Part shown: in pieces, positions 49,489 through 58,704 of the stretch
Layout: every line of letters starts with the position of its first letter
Position numbering within the stretch: position 1 is the first letter of the stretch
NCBI GenBank assembly: GCA_019635875.1
Contig: JAHBYP010000001.1
Span: 1,164,977 to 1,228,976, forward strand
DNA: 64,000 bases
Direction: 5' to 3'
Origin: Alphaproteobacteria bacterium
GTDB taxonomy: Bacteria > Pseudomonadota > Alphaproteobacteria > Reyranellales > Reyranellaceae
Notes under the pieces: generated by a model
What the model was told of the DNA's origin: nothing
The model's database searches: none
What the model saw: only the letters and a program-made list of their open reading frames with translations
Translations under genes and position numbers: made by a program

Positions 49489-49585
49489 AGGCGCGGGCAC
49501 CTTGTGAGCGCGCGTGGCCGGCGACTACAATGGCCGCCAGCTCACACACCGGCTCAGCCGAGCACAAGGGCCATCACGGGGGGCC

Positions 49586-51061
49586 ATGTCGACATCGCCA
49601 GTCAAGCGCAGGCTCGCCGCGATCGTGTCGATCGACGTGGTGAGCTATTCGGCGATGATGGGGGCCGACGAGGAAGGCACCCTGCGCCTGCTGCGCGCGC
49701 ATCGCGCCTATACCGACAACGCCATCCGCAATCGCGGCGGCCGCATCGCCAACACCGCCGGCGACAGCATCCTGGCGGAGTTCTCCAGCCCGGTCGAGGC
49801 GGTGCGCTGCGCCGTCGAGATCCAGGCCGGCGTCGCCGACATGAACGCCAAGGTGCCGCCGGACCGGCACCTGCGCTTCAGGATCGGCGTGCATCTCGAC
49901 GACGTGATCGTGCAGGACAATGGCGACCTGATCGGCGAGGGCGTCAATATCGCCGCCCGCCTGCAGGCGGCGGGCGATCCCGGCGGCGTCATGGTGTCGG
50001 GCGAGGTCGCCTCGCAGGCACGCGCCAAGCTTCCCGATCTGGGTTTTGCGCCGGTAGGCGACTCGGTCTTCAAGAACATCCTGCGGACCGTCGAGGCGTT
50101 CCGCATCGTCACCGGTGCGGCGGCCCGCGACGTCGCCCGGGCGCCGGTCTCGTCGACCGCCGGCCTGACCTCGCGCCAGGCCAAGGCCGAGGGCGGCCGG
50201 CGCGGCGCCATGCCGGTGATCCTGATCGCCGCCGGTGGCCTGGCGCTGGTCGTGGCGGCGGCGCTGGTCTGGCTGTTCGTGCTGCGGGGCCCAACCGAGT
50301 CGACGGCCGAGGCGGAGGCATGGAACGCCGTCAGGCAATCGACGCGCAGCGCCGACGTGGCGGGCTTCCTCGAGAAGTTCCCCAAGGGATTCCGTGCAGA
50401 AGAGGCCAAGGCGCGGCTCGTCGCGTTGCGCACCGAGGAGCAGCGGCGCGCCGCGGCCGAGGCAGAGGAGCGGCAGCGGCTGGAAGAGGCTGCGCGGGCG
50501 GAAGCGGCCCGGGCCGAGGCGGCGCGAAAGGCGGCCGCGAGCGACGCGGCGCGACGCCGCCAGGCGCGCATGGCGGCGACCCGCCATCTTGACTGGAAGG
50601 ACGTCCCCTGTCCCCGGACGCGGCTGGTTACGGTCGCCGGCATGTCCTGCAACGCCACGTCGCCCTACGAAGGTCACGATGGGCGTGGACGATTTCAGCG
50701 GTCGGCCGCCGGCCTGCATTCCGGCGGCACATCGACTTACATCCTGCTGATCGAGGCCGCCGACGCCGAGTCGGCGCATGAGGCGCTCAATCCGGATGAC
50801 GAGGAGAATTTCATCGTCGAGATCAGCAACTTCACGCGCAACAACTCGCGTGGCTGGTCGGGGCTGGTCGGCCACGCCGGCGGATACTATGCGACGTTTA
50901 CCGCGCTCGACGGCCGCAGTTGCGTGGGCTTCGTCAAGCCCGGCCGACCACGGGGCGACGGGCTGGAATGGGTGATTCGGGCGTATCACTGCGTGCCGGC
51001 CGGCCGCACCCTGCAGCCGGACCAGATCCGCGCGGTGATGGACGCCCAAACTGCGCGGTAG
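49586..51061 (+). CDS. Membrane class III adenylate/guanylate cyclase
   Basis: A 491-residue protein. Residues 8-175 are a class III cyclase catalytic domain: LAAIVSIDVVSYSAMMGADE (first metal Asp), then GGRIANTAGDSILAEFSSPV (second metal Asp), FRIGVHLDDVIVQDNGDLIG and EGVNIAARLQAAGDPGGVMV (N..R transition-state pair). A membrane helix (VILIAAGGLALVVAAALVWL, about residue 215) leads to an Ala/Glu/Arg coiled segment and a C-terminal domain with three Cys. ATG 49586 follows ACGGGGGGCC; the 24-residue upstream extension looks non-coding. Probably makes cAMP. It lies 138 bases before tssK on the same strand. Confidence 0.87.
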   Translation: MSTSPVKRRLAAIVSIDVVSYSAMMGADEEGTLRLLRAHRAYTDNAIRNRGGRIANTAGDSILAEFSSPVEAVRCAVEIQAGVADMNAKVPPDRHLRFRIGVHLDDVIVQDNGDLIGEGVNIAARLQAAGDPGGVMVSGEVASQARAKLPDLGFAPVGDSVFKNILRTVEAFRIVTGAAARDVARAPVSSTAGLTSRQAKAEGGRRGAMPVILIAAGGLALVVAAALVWLFVLRGPTESTAEAEAWNAVRQSTRSADVAGFLEKFPKGFRAEEAKARLVALRTEEQRRAAAEAEERQRLEEAARAEAARAEAARKAAASDAARRRQARMAATRHLDWKDVPCPRTRLVTVAGMSCNATSPYEGHDGRGRFQRSAAGLHSGGTSTYILLIEAADAESAHEALNPDDEENFIVEISNFTRNNSRGWSGLVGHAGGYYATFTALDGRSCVGFVKPGRPRGDGLEWVIRAYHCVPAGRTLQPDQIRAVMDAQTAR

Positions 51062-51198
51062 GGGGCGGCTGCAGAGCGTGCGCTCACCTTTTCCCTTGTT
51101 CTTGCAGGCCCGTATCGCGCACAATTCAGAAGCGATTTATCCGGCGGTAGAAGGCGGGATCGTTTGTCGAATGGCTGGTGATCGGGTGAGGCCGCCGC

Positions 51199-52545
51199 AT
51201 GGGGACGAATAACCGCGTCGTCTGGGGGGAGGGCATGTTCCTCCGCCCCCAGCATTTCCAGCAGCAGACGCGCTACGTCGAGCGCATCCTGCATCAGCGC
51301 GTGCAGCCGGTGCGCGCGTTCGGCTGGGGATTCAGTTCGTACCAGATCGACCGCGCGGCGCTGTCGATCGGCAAGTTCGGCATCAGCTCGGCGGCTGGCG
51401 TCCAGGAGGACGGCACACCGTTCGCGATGCCCGAGGATGTCGAGCCGCCGCCGCCGATCGACGTGCCGGAGACGGTCCGCAACCAGCGCGTCTGCCTGGT
51501 GCTGCCGCTGGCGCGCGCCGGCACGCCCGACACCGTGCTGCGCGATCGCGACGACGTCGCCGCACGCTACGCCGCGGTCGACTACGAGGCGCAGGATGCC
51601 AATGTCGGCAGCGAGATCGCCACGCCGGTCACCGTCGGCAAGCCCCGGCTGCGCTTCGCCATCGAGGGCTTCGGCGATCTGGGCGGCTTTTCCTCAATCC
51701 CCGTGGCGCGCATCATCGAGGTGCGCGGCGACTCGCGGCAGGTGGTGATCGATGACCAGTACATCCCGCCCTGCCTGTCGATTGGCGCCGTCCAGCCGCT
51801 CTCGGCCTTCGCCATCGAGCTGCAGGGCCTGCTGCATAATCGCGCCGAGACGCTGGCGGCGCGCCTGAACCAGCCCGGCGCGCGCGGCGCGGCCGAGATG
51901 GCCAATCTGCTGCTGCTGCAGATTGCCAACCGCTACGCGCCGATCTGCGCCCACGTCGCCCAGACGCCGACGCCGCATCCGCAGGACTGGTTCGCCTTCC
52001 TGGTCGGCATGGCCGGCGAGTTCTCGACCCTGACCTCGCCACGGCGCCGGCCGCCGGAGTTCCCGGCCTATCGCCACGACGATCTGCAGAAGGTCTACGA
52101 TCCGGTGATCGCGGCCCTGCGCCAATTCCTGTCGGCGATGATCGACACCGGCGCGGTGCAGATCCCGTTGCAGGAGCGGCGCTACAACGTCCATGTCGGC
52201 GTCATCCAGGACAAGACCCTGCTGCGCAATGCCGCCTTCGTGCTGACCGCCAAGGCCGAGGTGTCGCCCGACAACATGCGCCGGATGTTCCCGGCCAGCG
52301 TCAAGATCGGCCCGGTCGAGCAGATCGCGCAGCTGGTCAACGTGGCGTTGCCCGGTATCAAGGTGGCGCCGCTGCCGGTGGCGCCGCCGCAGCTGCCGTT
52401 CAACGCCAACACGGTGTATTTTGAGCTCGACCGGTCCAGCGAGTATTTCCGCGGCCTGGCGAGTTCGGGTGGTATCGCGGTCCATGTCGGCGACCAGTGG
52501 CCCAAGCTCCAGATGGAGCTCTGGGCCATCAAGACCCAGGGCTAG
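51199..52545 (+). CDS. tssK: Type VI secretion baseplate subunit TssK
   Basis: A 448-residue protein matching the TssK (ImpJ/VasE) family from the first residues: NRVVWGEGMFLRPQHFQQQT then RYVERIL, a nearly universal N-terminus. Later segments (LSIGAVQPLSAFAIELQGLL; NVHVGVIQDKTLLRNAAFVL; YFELDRSSEYFRGLASSGGI) are typical. TssK trimers connect the baseplate to the TssJLM membrane complex. First gene of the visible T6SS operon, read in the order tssK-tssL-tssM-tagF-pppA-ppkA, the imp-type order known from Rhizobiales. Confidence 0.95.
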   Translation: MGTNNRVVWGEGMFLRPQHFQQQTRYVERILHQRVQPVRAFGWGFSSYQIDRAALSIGKFGISSAAGVQEDGTPFAMPEDVEPPPPIDVPETVRNQRVCLVLPLARAGTPDTVLRDRDDVAARYAAVDYEAQDANVGSEIATPVTVGKPRLRFAIEGFGDLGGFSSIPVARIIEVRGDSRQVVIDDQYIPPCLSIGAVQPLSAFAIELQGLLHNRAETLAARLNQPGARGAAEMANLLLLQIANRYAPICAHVAQTPTPHPQDWFAFLVGMAGEFSTLTSPRRRPPEFPAYRHDDLQKVYDPVIAALRQFLSAMIDTGAVQIPLQERRYNVHVGVIQDKTLLRNAAFVLTAKAEVSPDNMRRMFPASVKIGPVEQIAQLVNVALPGIKVAPLPVAPPQLPFNANTVYFELDRSSEYFRGLASSGGIAVHVGDQWPKLQMELWAIKTQG

Positions 52546-52566
52546 GCCGCGTCGACGGAGGGTGGG

Positions 52567-53979
52567 ATGACCCCGGCGGGTAACAATGACGATCCGTTCG
52601 CCGATCCGGCGGCGGGTGAACGCACGGTGATCGCGGGCGTGACGCCGCGACCCAGGGCGCCGGCCGCGCCGGCCGCCCCGATGCCTCCGCAGCAGCCGCA
52701 GCAGGCTGCGCCGAACCTCGCGCAGACCATGGCGCGAGGCAGCGGTGCCGCGCCGATCGACATGAACGATCTGATGCGCGGCATGGGCTCGGCCCTGGCC
52801 GCGGCCGCCGTGCCGCTGCTCGGCCTGGTCGCGCGTCTGCGCAACACGGCCGGCAACGTCAACGTCGCGCAGGTGCGCGAGCGCGTCTATCGCGAGTTGC
52901 ACACCTTCGCCAAGGCCGGTCGCGAAGCCGGGGTGCCCGCCGAGCAGCTGCGTGCGGCGCACTACGGGCTGTCGGCGGCGGTGGACGACGTGGTGATGAA
53001 CACGCCATGGGGCGCGCACAGCGACTGGCGCAACCGAACCATGGTCAACGAGTTCCACAAGGACACCGAAGGCGGCGAACGCTTCTATGCGTACCTTGCC
53101 AAGCTGATGGAAGCCCCGGCGCCCAATCGCAACATCCTGCTGTTGTATTACGAATGCCTGTCGCTGGGCTTCGAGGGCCGCTACCGCGTGCGCCAGCGCG
53201 GCCACTCGGAGCACGCCACGGTGCGCGAGAAGGTCTGGCAGACCCTGCGCGGCGTCCTGGGGCCGCTGGATCGCGAGCTGTCGCCGGAGTGGAAGGGCGC
53301 CAATGCGCCGGCGCGCGGCCAAAAGCGCCTGATTCCGGTCTGGCTGGTGGCCTCCGCCGCGGCGCTGGTCGGCTTCATGGTCTTCATGGGCCTGCTGTTC
53401 ATGGTCTCGCTGCGCGCCGAGCCGGCCGAGGCCAAGGCCGCCGGCCTGATGCCGCTGCAAACCATCAACCTGCCGATCAGCGCGCGCCAGCCGCCGCCTC
53501 CGCCTCCGCCGCCGCAGCAGAAGCCCAGCGCCGTCGACAAGTTCCGCGTCTTCCTCGAGAAGGAGATCGCGGCGAAGAAGGTGTTCGTCGACGAGGTCGG
53601 CCGCGAGATTCGCATCACCATCAACTTCGCCGAGATGTTCGCGCCGGCCTCGGCGACGCTGCGGCCGGAGCTGGACGAGCTGCTTCGGCGCATCGGCGTC
53701 GAGCTGAAGACCGAGATGCAGGAAAATCCAGGCAGCTCGGTGCGCGTCGTCGGGCATACCGATTCCGATCCGATCTTCACGGCGCAGTTCAGGAATAATC
53801 TCCAGCTGTCGAAGGCGCGCGCCGACAGCGCCGCAAAGATCCTGGTGGCGGCGATGGGCGACGCTTCGCGGCTGACGGCGATCGGCAAGGCTGATTCCGA
53901 GCCGGTCGGCAGCAACAAGACGGCCGAAGGCAAGGCGCGCAACCGGCGCGTCGAAGTCATCCTCGTGCGACCGGAATAG
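52567..53979 (+). CDS. tssL: Type VI secretion membrane protein TssL with OmpA domain
   Basis: A 470-residue protein: a disordered N-terminus (NNDDPFADPAAGERTVIAG), a DotU/TssL domain (VYRELHTFAKAGREAGVPAE; ALSAAVDD region; TPWGAHSDWRNRTMVNEFHK), one membrane helix (WLVASAAALVGFMVFMGLLF), a Pro-rich linker and a C-terminal OmpA-like peptidoglycan-binding domain (VVGHTDSDPIFTAQFRNNLQ; GKARNRRVEVILVRPE). This is the extended form of TssL. Thr20 in GERTVIAG is a candidate target of PpkA, since TssL of Agrobacterium is phosphorylated in this region. Confidence 0.95.
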   Translation: MTPAGNNDDPFADPAAGERTVIAGVTPRPRAPAAPAAPMPPQQPQQAAPNLAQTMARGSGAAPIDMNDLMRGMGSALAAAAVPLLGLVARLRNTAGNVNVAQVRERVYRELHTFAKAGREAGVPAEQLRAAHYGLSAAVDDVVMNTPWGAHSDWRNRTMVNEFHKDTEGGERFYAYLAKLMEAPAPNRNILLLYYECLSLGFEGRYRVRQRGHSEHATVREKVWQTLRGVLGPLDRELSPEWKGANAPARGQKRLIPVWLVASAAALVGFMVFMGLLFMVSLRAEPAEAKAAGLMPLQTINLPISARQPPPPPPPPQQKPSAVDKFRVFLEKEIAAKKVFVDEVGREIRITINFAEMFAPASATLRPELDELLRRIGVELKTEMQENPGSSVRVVGHTDSDPIFTAQFRNNLQLSKARADSAAKILVAAMGDASRLTAIGKADSEPVGSNKTAEGKARNRRVEVILVRPE

Positions 53980-54022
53980 GGCTTGGGAAGCCTCCGATCG
54001 CCAAGGTACGGGAGTTGAGACG

Positions 54023-57000
54023 ATGATTTCGCGGGTGCTCCTGAGCCGGTGGTTCCTGTGGCCCCTGGGCGGGTTGATCCTCTCGGCGCTGGTGTGGTTC
54101 GCCGGTCCGATCGTGGGCTTCGGCCTGCTCGACGAGTGGTGGGTCCGCCTGATCGTCATCGGCGTGATCTGGCTGGTCATCGGCATCATCCTGCTGGTCG
54201 GTTCGCTGCGCCGGCGCGGCAAGGAGAAGAAGCTCGCCGCCAACATCGCCGGCAGCGATCCCAAGGATCCGACCGCCGAGGCGATCGACGCGCAGCAGCA
54301 GCAGCTCCAGGAGCGGCTGAAGGCGGCGATCGCCGACATGAACAAGATGCAGGCGGCCAAGGGCGGCATGACGCTCTACGAGCTGCCCTGGTACACCATC
54401 ATCGGCCCGCCCGGCGCCGGCAAGACGACGGCGCTTCTGAACTCCGGCCTGCGCTTCCCGCTGGCCGAGCGGCACGGTGCGCAGGCGCTGCAGGGCGTCG
54501 GCGGCACGCGCAACTGCGACTGGTGGTTCACCGAGCGCGCGGTGATCCTCGACACCGCCGGCCGCTACACCACGCAGGACAGCGACTCGGCGGTCGATCA
54601 GGCCGGCTGGAAGCACTTCCTCGGGATGCTCAAGCAGACGCGCGAGCGGCAGCCGCTCAACGGCGTGCTGGTGGTGTTCGGCGTGCGCGAGCTGCTCGAA
54701 TCCTCGCGCGACCAGCGCATTGCGCATGGCCGCGCCGTGCGCACGCGCCTGCTCGAGCTGCAGGAGACCTTCGGCCTGTCGCTGCCGGTCTACGTCGTGC
54801 TGACCAAGCTTGACATGATCGCGGGCTTCACCGAGTTCTACGACGACCTCGACAATGACGGTCGCGAGCAGGTGCTCGGGCTGACCTTCCCGCTGGCCGC
54901 CGCCGATGGCGGCGATCTGCCGCAAACGCAGTTCGCGGCCATGTTCGATCGCATGATCGAGCGCCAGCGCACCCGCGTGCTCGACCGTCTGCAGGACGAG
55001 AGGGATCTGGCGCGCCGCACCCTGATATTCGGCTTCCCGCCGCAGCTCGCCTCGCTCGGTCAGCCGGTCGACGAGCTGCTCAAGGAGATGTTCAACGATT
55101 CGCGCTTCGCCAAGCGCTTGTCGCTGCGCGGCGTCTATTTCACCTCGGCGACGCAGACCGGCAGCCCGATCGACCGCCTGATGGGCGTGATCTCGCAGAA
55201 GTTCGGCGTCGCCCAGCCGCCGCCGCCGCCGCAGGTCGGCAAGGGACGCGGCTTCTTCCTCCGCCGCCTGTTCGACGACGTGATCTTCAACGAGGCCGGC
55301 CTGGTCGGCACCGACCCGAAGGTCGAGCGGCGCCTGAAGCTCATCCGCCTCGGCTCGTTCGTGGCCATGAGTGTCGTGCTCGTGGCGGCGATCGGTCTGT
55401 GGGTCGCGAGCTATTTTGACAACACCAGCCTGATCAGCCGCGTCAACGCCGCTGTCGACCGTCTCGAACCGCAGGTCCGCGCCGCCGAGCGCGTCCCGTT
55501 GGGCGAGGGCGATCCACGCCCGATCCTGCCGCTGCTCGACGAGTTGCGCCGTCTGCCGACGGGTTACGAGGTCACCAAGGCCGGCAAGAGCGAGTCGATG
55601 GGTTTGGGGCTGAGCGTGCAGGACCAGGTGTCGCTGCACACCAACGCCCTCTATCGCCGCGCGCTGCACAATCTGCTGTTGCCGCGGCTGCTGATGCGGA
55701 CGCAGCGTCAGCTGGCGCTGCGCATCGGCGATCCGGACTATGCCTTCGGCGCACTCAAGGCGTACCTCATGCTGGGCGACGCGAAGCGCTTCGAGCTCAA
55801 GTTTCTCGATCGTTGGCTCGACGACGACTACGGTGCGGCCGGCCTGTCGGAGTTCGAACGCCGCGAGCTCTCGGGACACCTCAAGGCGTTGTCCGAGGAG
55901 CCGTGGGCCTCGGTGACGCTCGATCGCAACCTGATCAGCGAGGCGCGTGAGCGTGTTGGTACGTTGTCGTTCGCTGAACGGGCCTTGAGTGCCTTCGAGG
56001 AAGGGCAGGCGGTGAAGGATTTGCCGTCGTGGAAGCTGATCGACAATGTGGGCCCGCAGTTGGAGATTGCCCGGCGCGTCGTCTTGCGGCGCTCCGGTCG
56101 GCCGCTGAGCGACGGGATTCCCGGCCTCTACACACGAAGCGGCTATTACGAGACGTTCTTGCCGGCGATCCCTGGCATTCTCTTGGAGGGGAACCGCGAT
56201 GCCTGGGTGCTTGGCCCCGAGGCCGAAGCGCAGGCTAGGACCGGCCGGCCGAAAGCGGACCTGATCCGCCTCTATACCAGCAAGTACATCAATCTGTGGA
56301 ATGACCTGCTGGACGACGTCACGTTCACGCAGCTAACGGACGTCCGCCAAGCAGCGGAAATCCTGGGCATCCTCTCCGACGAGAGTTCGCCGCTGCGCAT
56401 GATTTATCAGGGCGTTTCAATTCAGACGCGACTCACGGCACTTCCCGTGCCGAAGGGCGCGCTTACGGTGGTCGGCGCCGCATTGGAGAAGCTCATCCAA
56501 CAGGAGCACAACACCATGCGGGAGCTGTCCCGGGCAGCCGGCGACGGACGCGACCCGGCTCTGACCATCGAGAGGGGTTTTGCTACGCTGCATCGCTGGA
56601 CCGGCGCCGAAAACGCCCCGTCGACTCCCCTTGTCGCCTTCCTCAAGCAACTCGAACAACTGGCCAAGAGAGCGGGCGATGCGGTGCCGGTAGGCGGCTC
56701 GACGACTGGTGGCGGCGCCGCTGGAACCGCCGGCCTCAACCTCGCGCAAGTGGCGACCACGTTGTCGACCTACCTGGTGAGGCTGCCACTCCCGGTCAAT
56801 CGGGCAATGAAGGGGTTGACCGAGAGTGTCACCATCACCGGTCAGCGCGCGGCCTGGGAAGAGTTGCAGCAAGCCTGGAGAGCGGAAGTCCAGACCTTCT
56901 GCGAGCAAACCACGAAAGGGCGGTACCCTGTCGTGCGAGGCGCTGGAAGTGAGATCCCGTTGGGTGATTTTGGCAGGCTGTTCGGGCCGACTCAGCTGAT

Positions 57001-57508
57001 CGACAGCTTCTTCCAGGGCAACCTCAAGAACTACATCGACACTTCCAAGAAGCCTTGGAAGGCCAATGGGCCGTTCCAGATCTCGCCTGCGGCACTGGCA
57101 ATGCTCGAGAAGGCCGCTGACATCAAGGAGGCATTCTTCTCAGGAGGCCCGATACCTGGTGTTGCGTTCTCGATAGCGCCGTTGCAGGTCGAGATGAAGG
57201 GCACCGGCATCGAGATCGATGGGCAGGTCATGCAGCTCGACCCCGCCAACATGTCACCGTCGGCGATGCAGTGGCCACGCGGTGCGGGCGGCGCCAAAGT
57301 GCTGGGCGACAAGGGGCCGCTCAACGAGTTCACCGGAGCCTGGGCTTTCCTCAAGCTGTTTGACGCCGCCACGCTGGCGCGGCGCTCTGACGACCGCTGG
57401 GAGGCGTTCCTGCCCAACGGCGCGCGCCTGGAGATCCAGTGGAAGAGCTTGAAGAACCCGCTCTCCGCGCGCGCGGCGCTGAACAACTTCCAATGTGTCC
57501 CGCTCTAG
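54023..57508 (+). CDS. tssM: Type VI secretion membrane protein TssM (IcmF)
   Basis: A 1161-residue protein. Two N-terminal membrane helices (WFLWPLGGLILSALVWFAGP; LIVIGVIWLVIGIILLVGSL) flank a short loop. The cytoplasmic NTPase-like domain has a full Walker A (IIGPPGAGKTTALLNSGLRF), RNCDWWFTERAVILDTAGRY and VLTKLDMIAGFTEFY. A third helix (FVAMSVVLVAAIGLWVASYF, near 450) leads to a large periplasmic part. Not all TssM keep the Walker motif; here it is intact. From about 55,950 to 57,250 GC and codon use fall (31/60 at 56281-56340 against 43/60 at 54421-54480). The last 16 bases overlap tagF. Confidence 0.95.
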   Translation: MISRVLLSRWFLWPLGGLILSALVWFAGPIVGFGLLDEWWVRLIVIGVIWLVIGIILLVGSLRRRGKEKKLAANIAGSDPKDPTAEAIDAQQQQLQERLKAAIADMNKMQAAKGGMTLYELPWYTIIGPPGAGKTTALLNSGLRFPLAERHGAQALQGVGGTRNCDWWFTERAVILDTAGRYTTQDSDSAVDQAGWKHFLGMLKQTRERQPLNGVLVVFGVRELLESSRDQRIAHGRAVRTRLLELQETFGLSLPVYVVLTKLDMIAGFTEFYDDLDNDGREQVLGLTFPLAAADGGDLPQTQFAAMFDRMIERQRTRVLDRLQDERDLARRTLIFGFPPQLASLGQPVDELLKEMFNDSRFAKRLSLRGVYFTSATQTGSPIDRLMGVISQKFGVAQPPPPPQVGKGRGFFLRRLFDDVIFNEAGLVGTDPKVERRLKLIRLGSFVAMSVVLVAAIGLWVASYFDNTSLISRVNAAVDRLEPQVRAAERVPLGEGDPRPILPLLDELRRLPTGYEVTKAGKSESMGLGLSVQDQVSLHTNALYRRALHNLLLPRLLMRTQRQLALRIGDPDYAFGALKAYLMLGDAKRFELKFLDRWLDDDYGAAGLSEFERRELSGHLKALSEEPWASVTLDRNLISEARERVGTLSFAERALSAFEEGQAVKDLPSWKLIDNVGPQLEIARRVVLRRSGRPLSDGIPGLYTRSGYYETFLPAIPGILLEGNRDAWVLGPEAEAQARTGRPKADLIRLYTSKYINLWNDLLDDVTFTQLTDVRQAAEILGILSDESSPLRMIYQGVSIQTRLTALPVPKGALTVVGAALEKLIQQEHNTMRELSRAAGDGRDPALTIERGFATLHRWTGAENAPSTPLVAFLKQLEQLAKRAGDAVPVGGSTTGGGAAGTAGLNLAQVATTLSTYLVRLPLPVNRAMKGLTESVTITGQRAAWEELQQAWRAEVQTFCEQTTKGRYPVVRGAGSEIPLGDFGRLFGPTQLIDSFFQGNLKNYIDTSKKPWKANGPFQISPAALAMLEKAADIKEAFFSGGPIPGVAFSIAPLQVEMKGTGIEIDGQVMQLDPANMSPSAMQWPRGAGGAKVLGDKGPLNEFTGAWAFLKLFDAATLARRSDDRWEAFLPNGARLEIQWKSLKNPLSARAALNNFQCVPL

Positions 57509-58704
57509 GTACCGCCTCCGGCGGCGACCTGCGCTCGGCGGAGGCCGGGCGAGTGGGATTCTTCGGCAAGATGCCCGGCCGCGGCGACTTCGTGCGCCGC
57601 GACCTGCCCAACGCCTTCGTCGATGCCTGGGACGAGTGGCTTACCGAGTGCATCGCACGCAGCCGCGCGGCGCTTGGCCATCACTGGACCGATGCGTGGC
57701 TCTGCGCGCCGGTGTGGCGCTTCGCGCTGGGCGGCGGCCTGTGCGGGCCGACGGCGTGGGCCGGCGTCATGATGCCCAGCGTCGACTCGGCAGGGCGCTA
57801 CTTTCCGCTCACCCTGGCTGCGTCGGTCGCGGGCAGCGAGGTTCCAGTGTCGCTGCTGATCGGCGAATGGAGCGACGCTCTGGAGAATGCTGCGATCTCC
57901 GCGCTCGACGACGCAACTGGCTTCGACGGCTTCGCCAATGCGGTCTCGGCGCTGCCGGCGCCCACGCCACAGATCCGCGGGTCGTCCGACGTCGCGCGCT
58001 CGGTCGGCAGTGCGCTCGATCCGATGGGATTCGCCGGCCTGCTCGCGAGCGCGGGCGCTCTGCGCGGCGGACGTGCACTCTTCATCACGCGCGGCGCCGA
58101 GCACGTTGCGCCGGCGTCCATCCTGTTTCCCGGCCTGCCGTCGCCCTCGCGCTTCGCCTCGCTGATCGAGGATGGCGACAGCGAAGGCGTGATCGCCAAC
58201 GCGCTGCCGCAGGCGCCGGTCGCCGCGCAGATCATCCCGGTCGACGAGTTCCAGACCCTGGGCGCCGATCTGCCGCCGGCCCAGGGCGACACGTTGTTCG
58301 ATGAAGCGGCCTTTGCCGCGTCGGCAGCCGATGCCACGCCGCCCGGTGGCGGCGCCTTCGACGCCGGCGACAACAACGCCGTGCCGGAGGCGATGCCGGC
58401 GGGTCCTGCCGGCCCCGAATCGGACATCGTGCCGCCGAATTCCGGCAACACGCTGTTCGATGAAGCGGCCTTCGGCGAACCAACGGCCGACCCGGCCCTG
58501 CCCACGGGCGGCGCTTTCGACGACGGCGACGCTACTCTCAATCCGGCGAGCCGGCCGACGGTGAAGGGCGGGCCGGCGGCGTCCGAGGACGATCTGTTCG
58601 GCGGCGTGCAGCATCCGGCCATGGACAATCTGTTCGGTGACGAGGACGCGACGGCGGGGGCCGATCGCGATACCTTGAGCCCGTCGAGGGAGGCTCCGCG
58701 ATGA
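57493..58704 (+). CDS. tagF: T6SS post-translational repressor TagF, with long acidic tail
   Basis: A 403-residue protein. The TagF (ImpM) domain starts VGFFGKMPGRGDFVRRDLPN, then AFVDAWDEWLTECIARSRAA and GVMMPSVDSAGRYFPLTLAA, all family-typical, and ends near residue 200. The remaining 200 residues are acidic/Gly/Pro-rich with repeated (D/N)TLFDEAAF and DLFGG/NLFGDED motifs that I do not recognise. TagF holds T6SS inactive until relieved. ATG 57493 overlaps the tssM end by 16 bases. In some bacteria tagF and pppA are fused; here they are separate and overlap by four bases. Confidence 0.88.
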   Translation: MCPALGTASGGDLRSAEAGRVGFFGKMPGRGDFVRRDLPNAFVDAWDEWLTECIARSRAALGHHWTDAWLCAPVWRFALGGGLCGPTAWAGVMMPSVDSAGRYFPLTLAASVAGSEVPVSLLIGEWSDALENAAISALDDATGFDGFANAVSALPAPTPQIRGSSDVARSVGSALDPMGFAGLLASAGALRGGRALFITRGAEHVAPASILFPGLPSPSRFASLIEDGDSEGVIANALPQAPVAAQIIPVDEFQTLGADLPPAQGDTLFDEAAFAASAADATPPGGGAFDAGDNNAVPEAMPAGPAGPESDIVPPNSGNTLFDEAAFGEPTADPALPTGGAFDDGDATLNPASRPTVKGGPAASEDDLFGGVQHPAMDNLFGDEDATAGADRDTLSPSREAPR

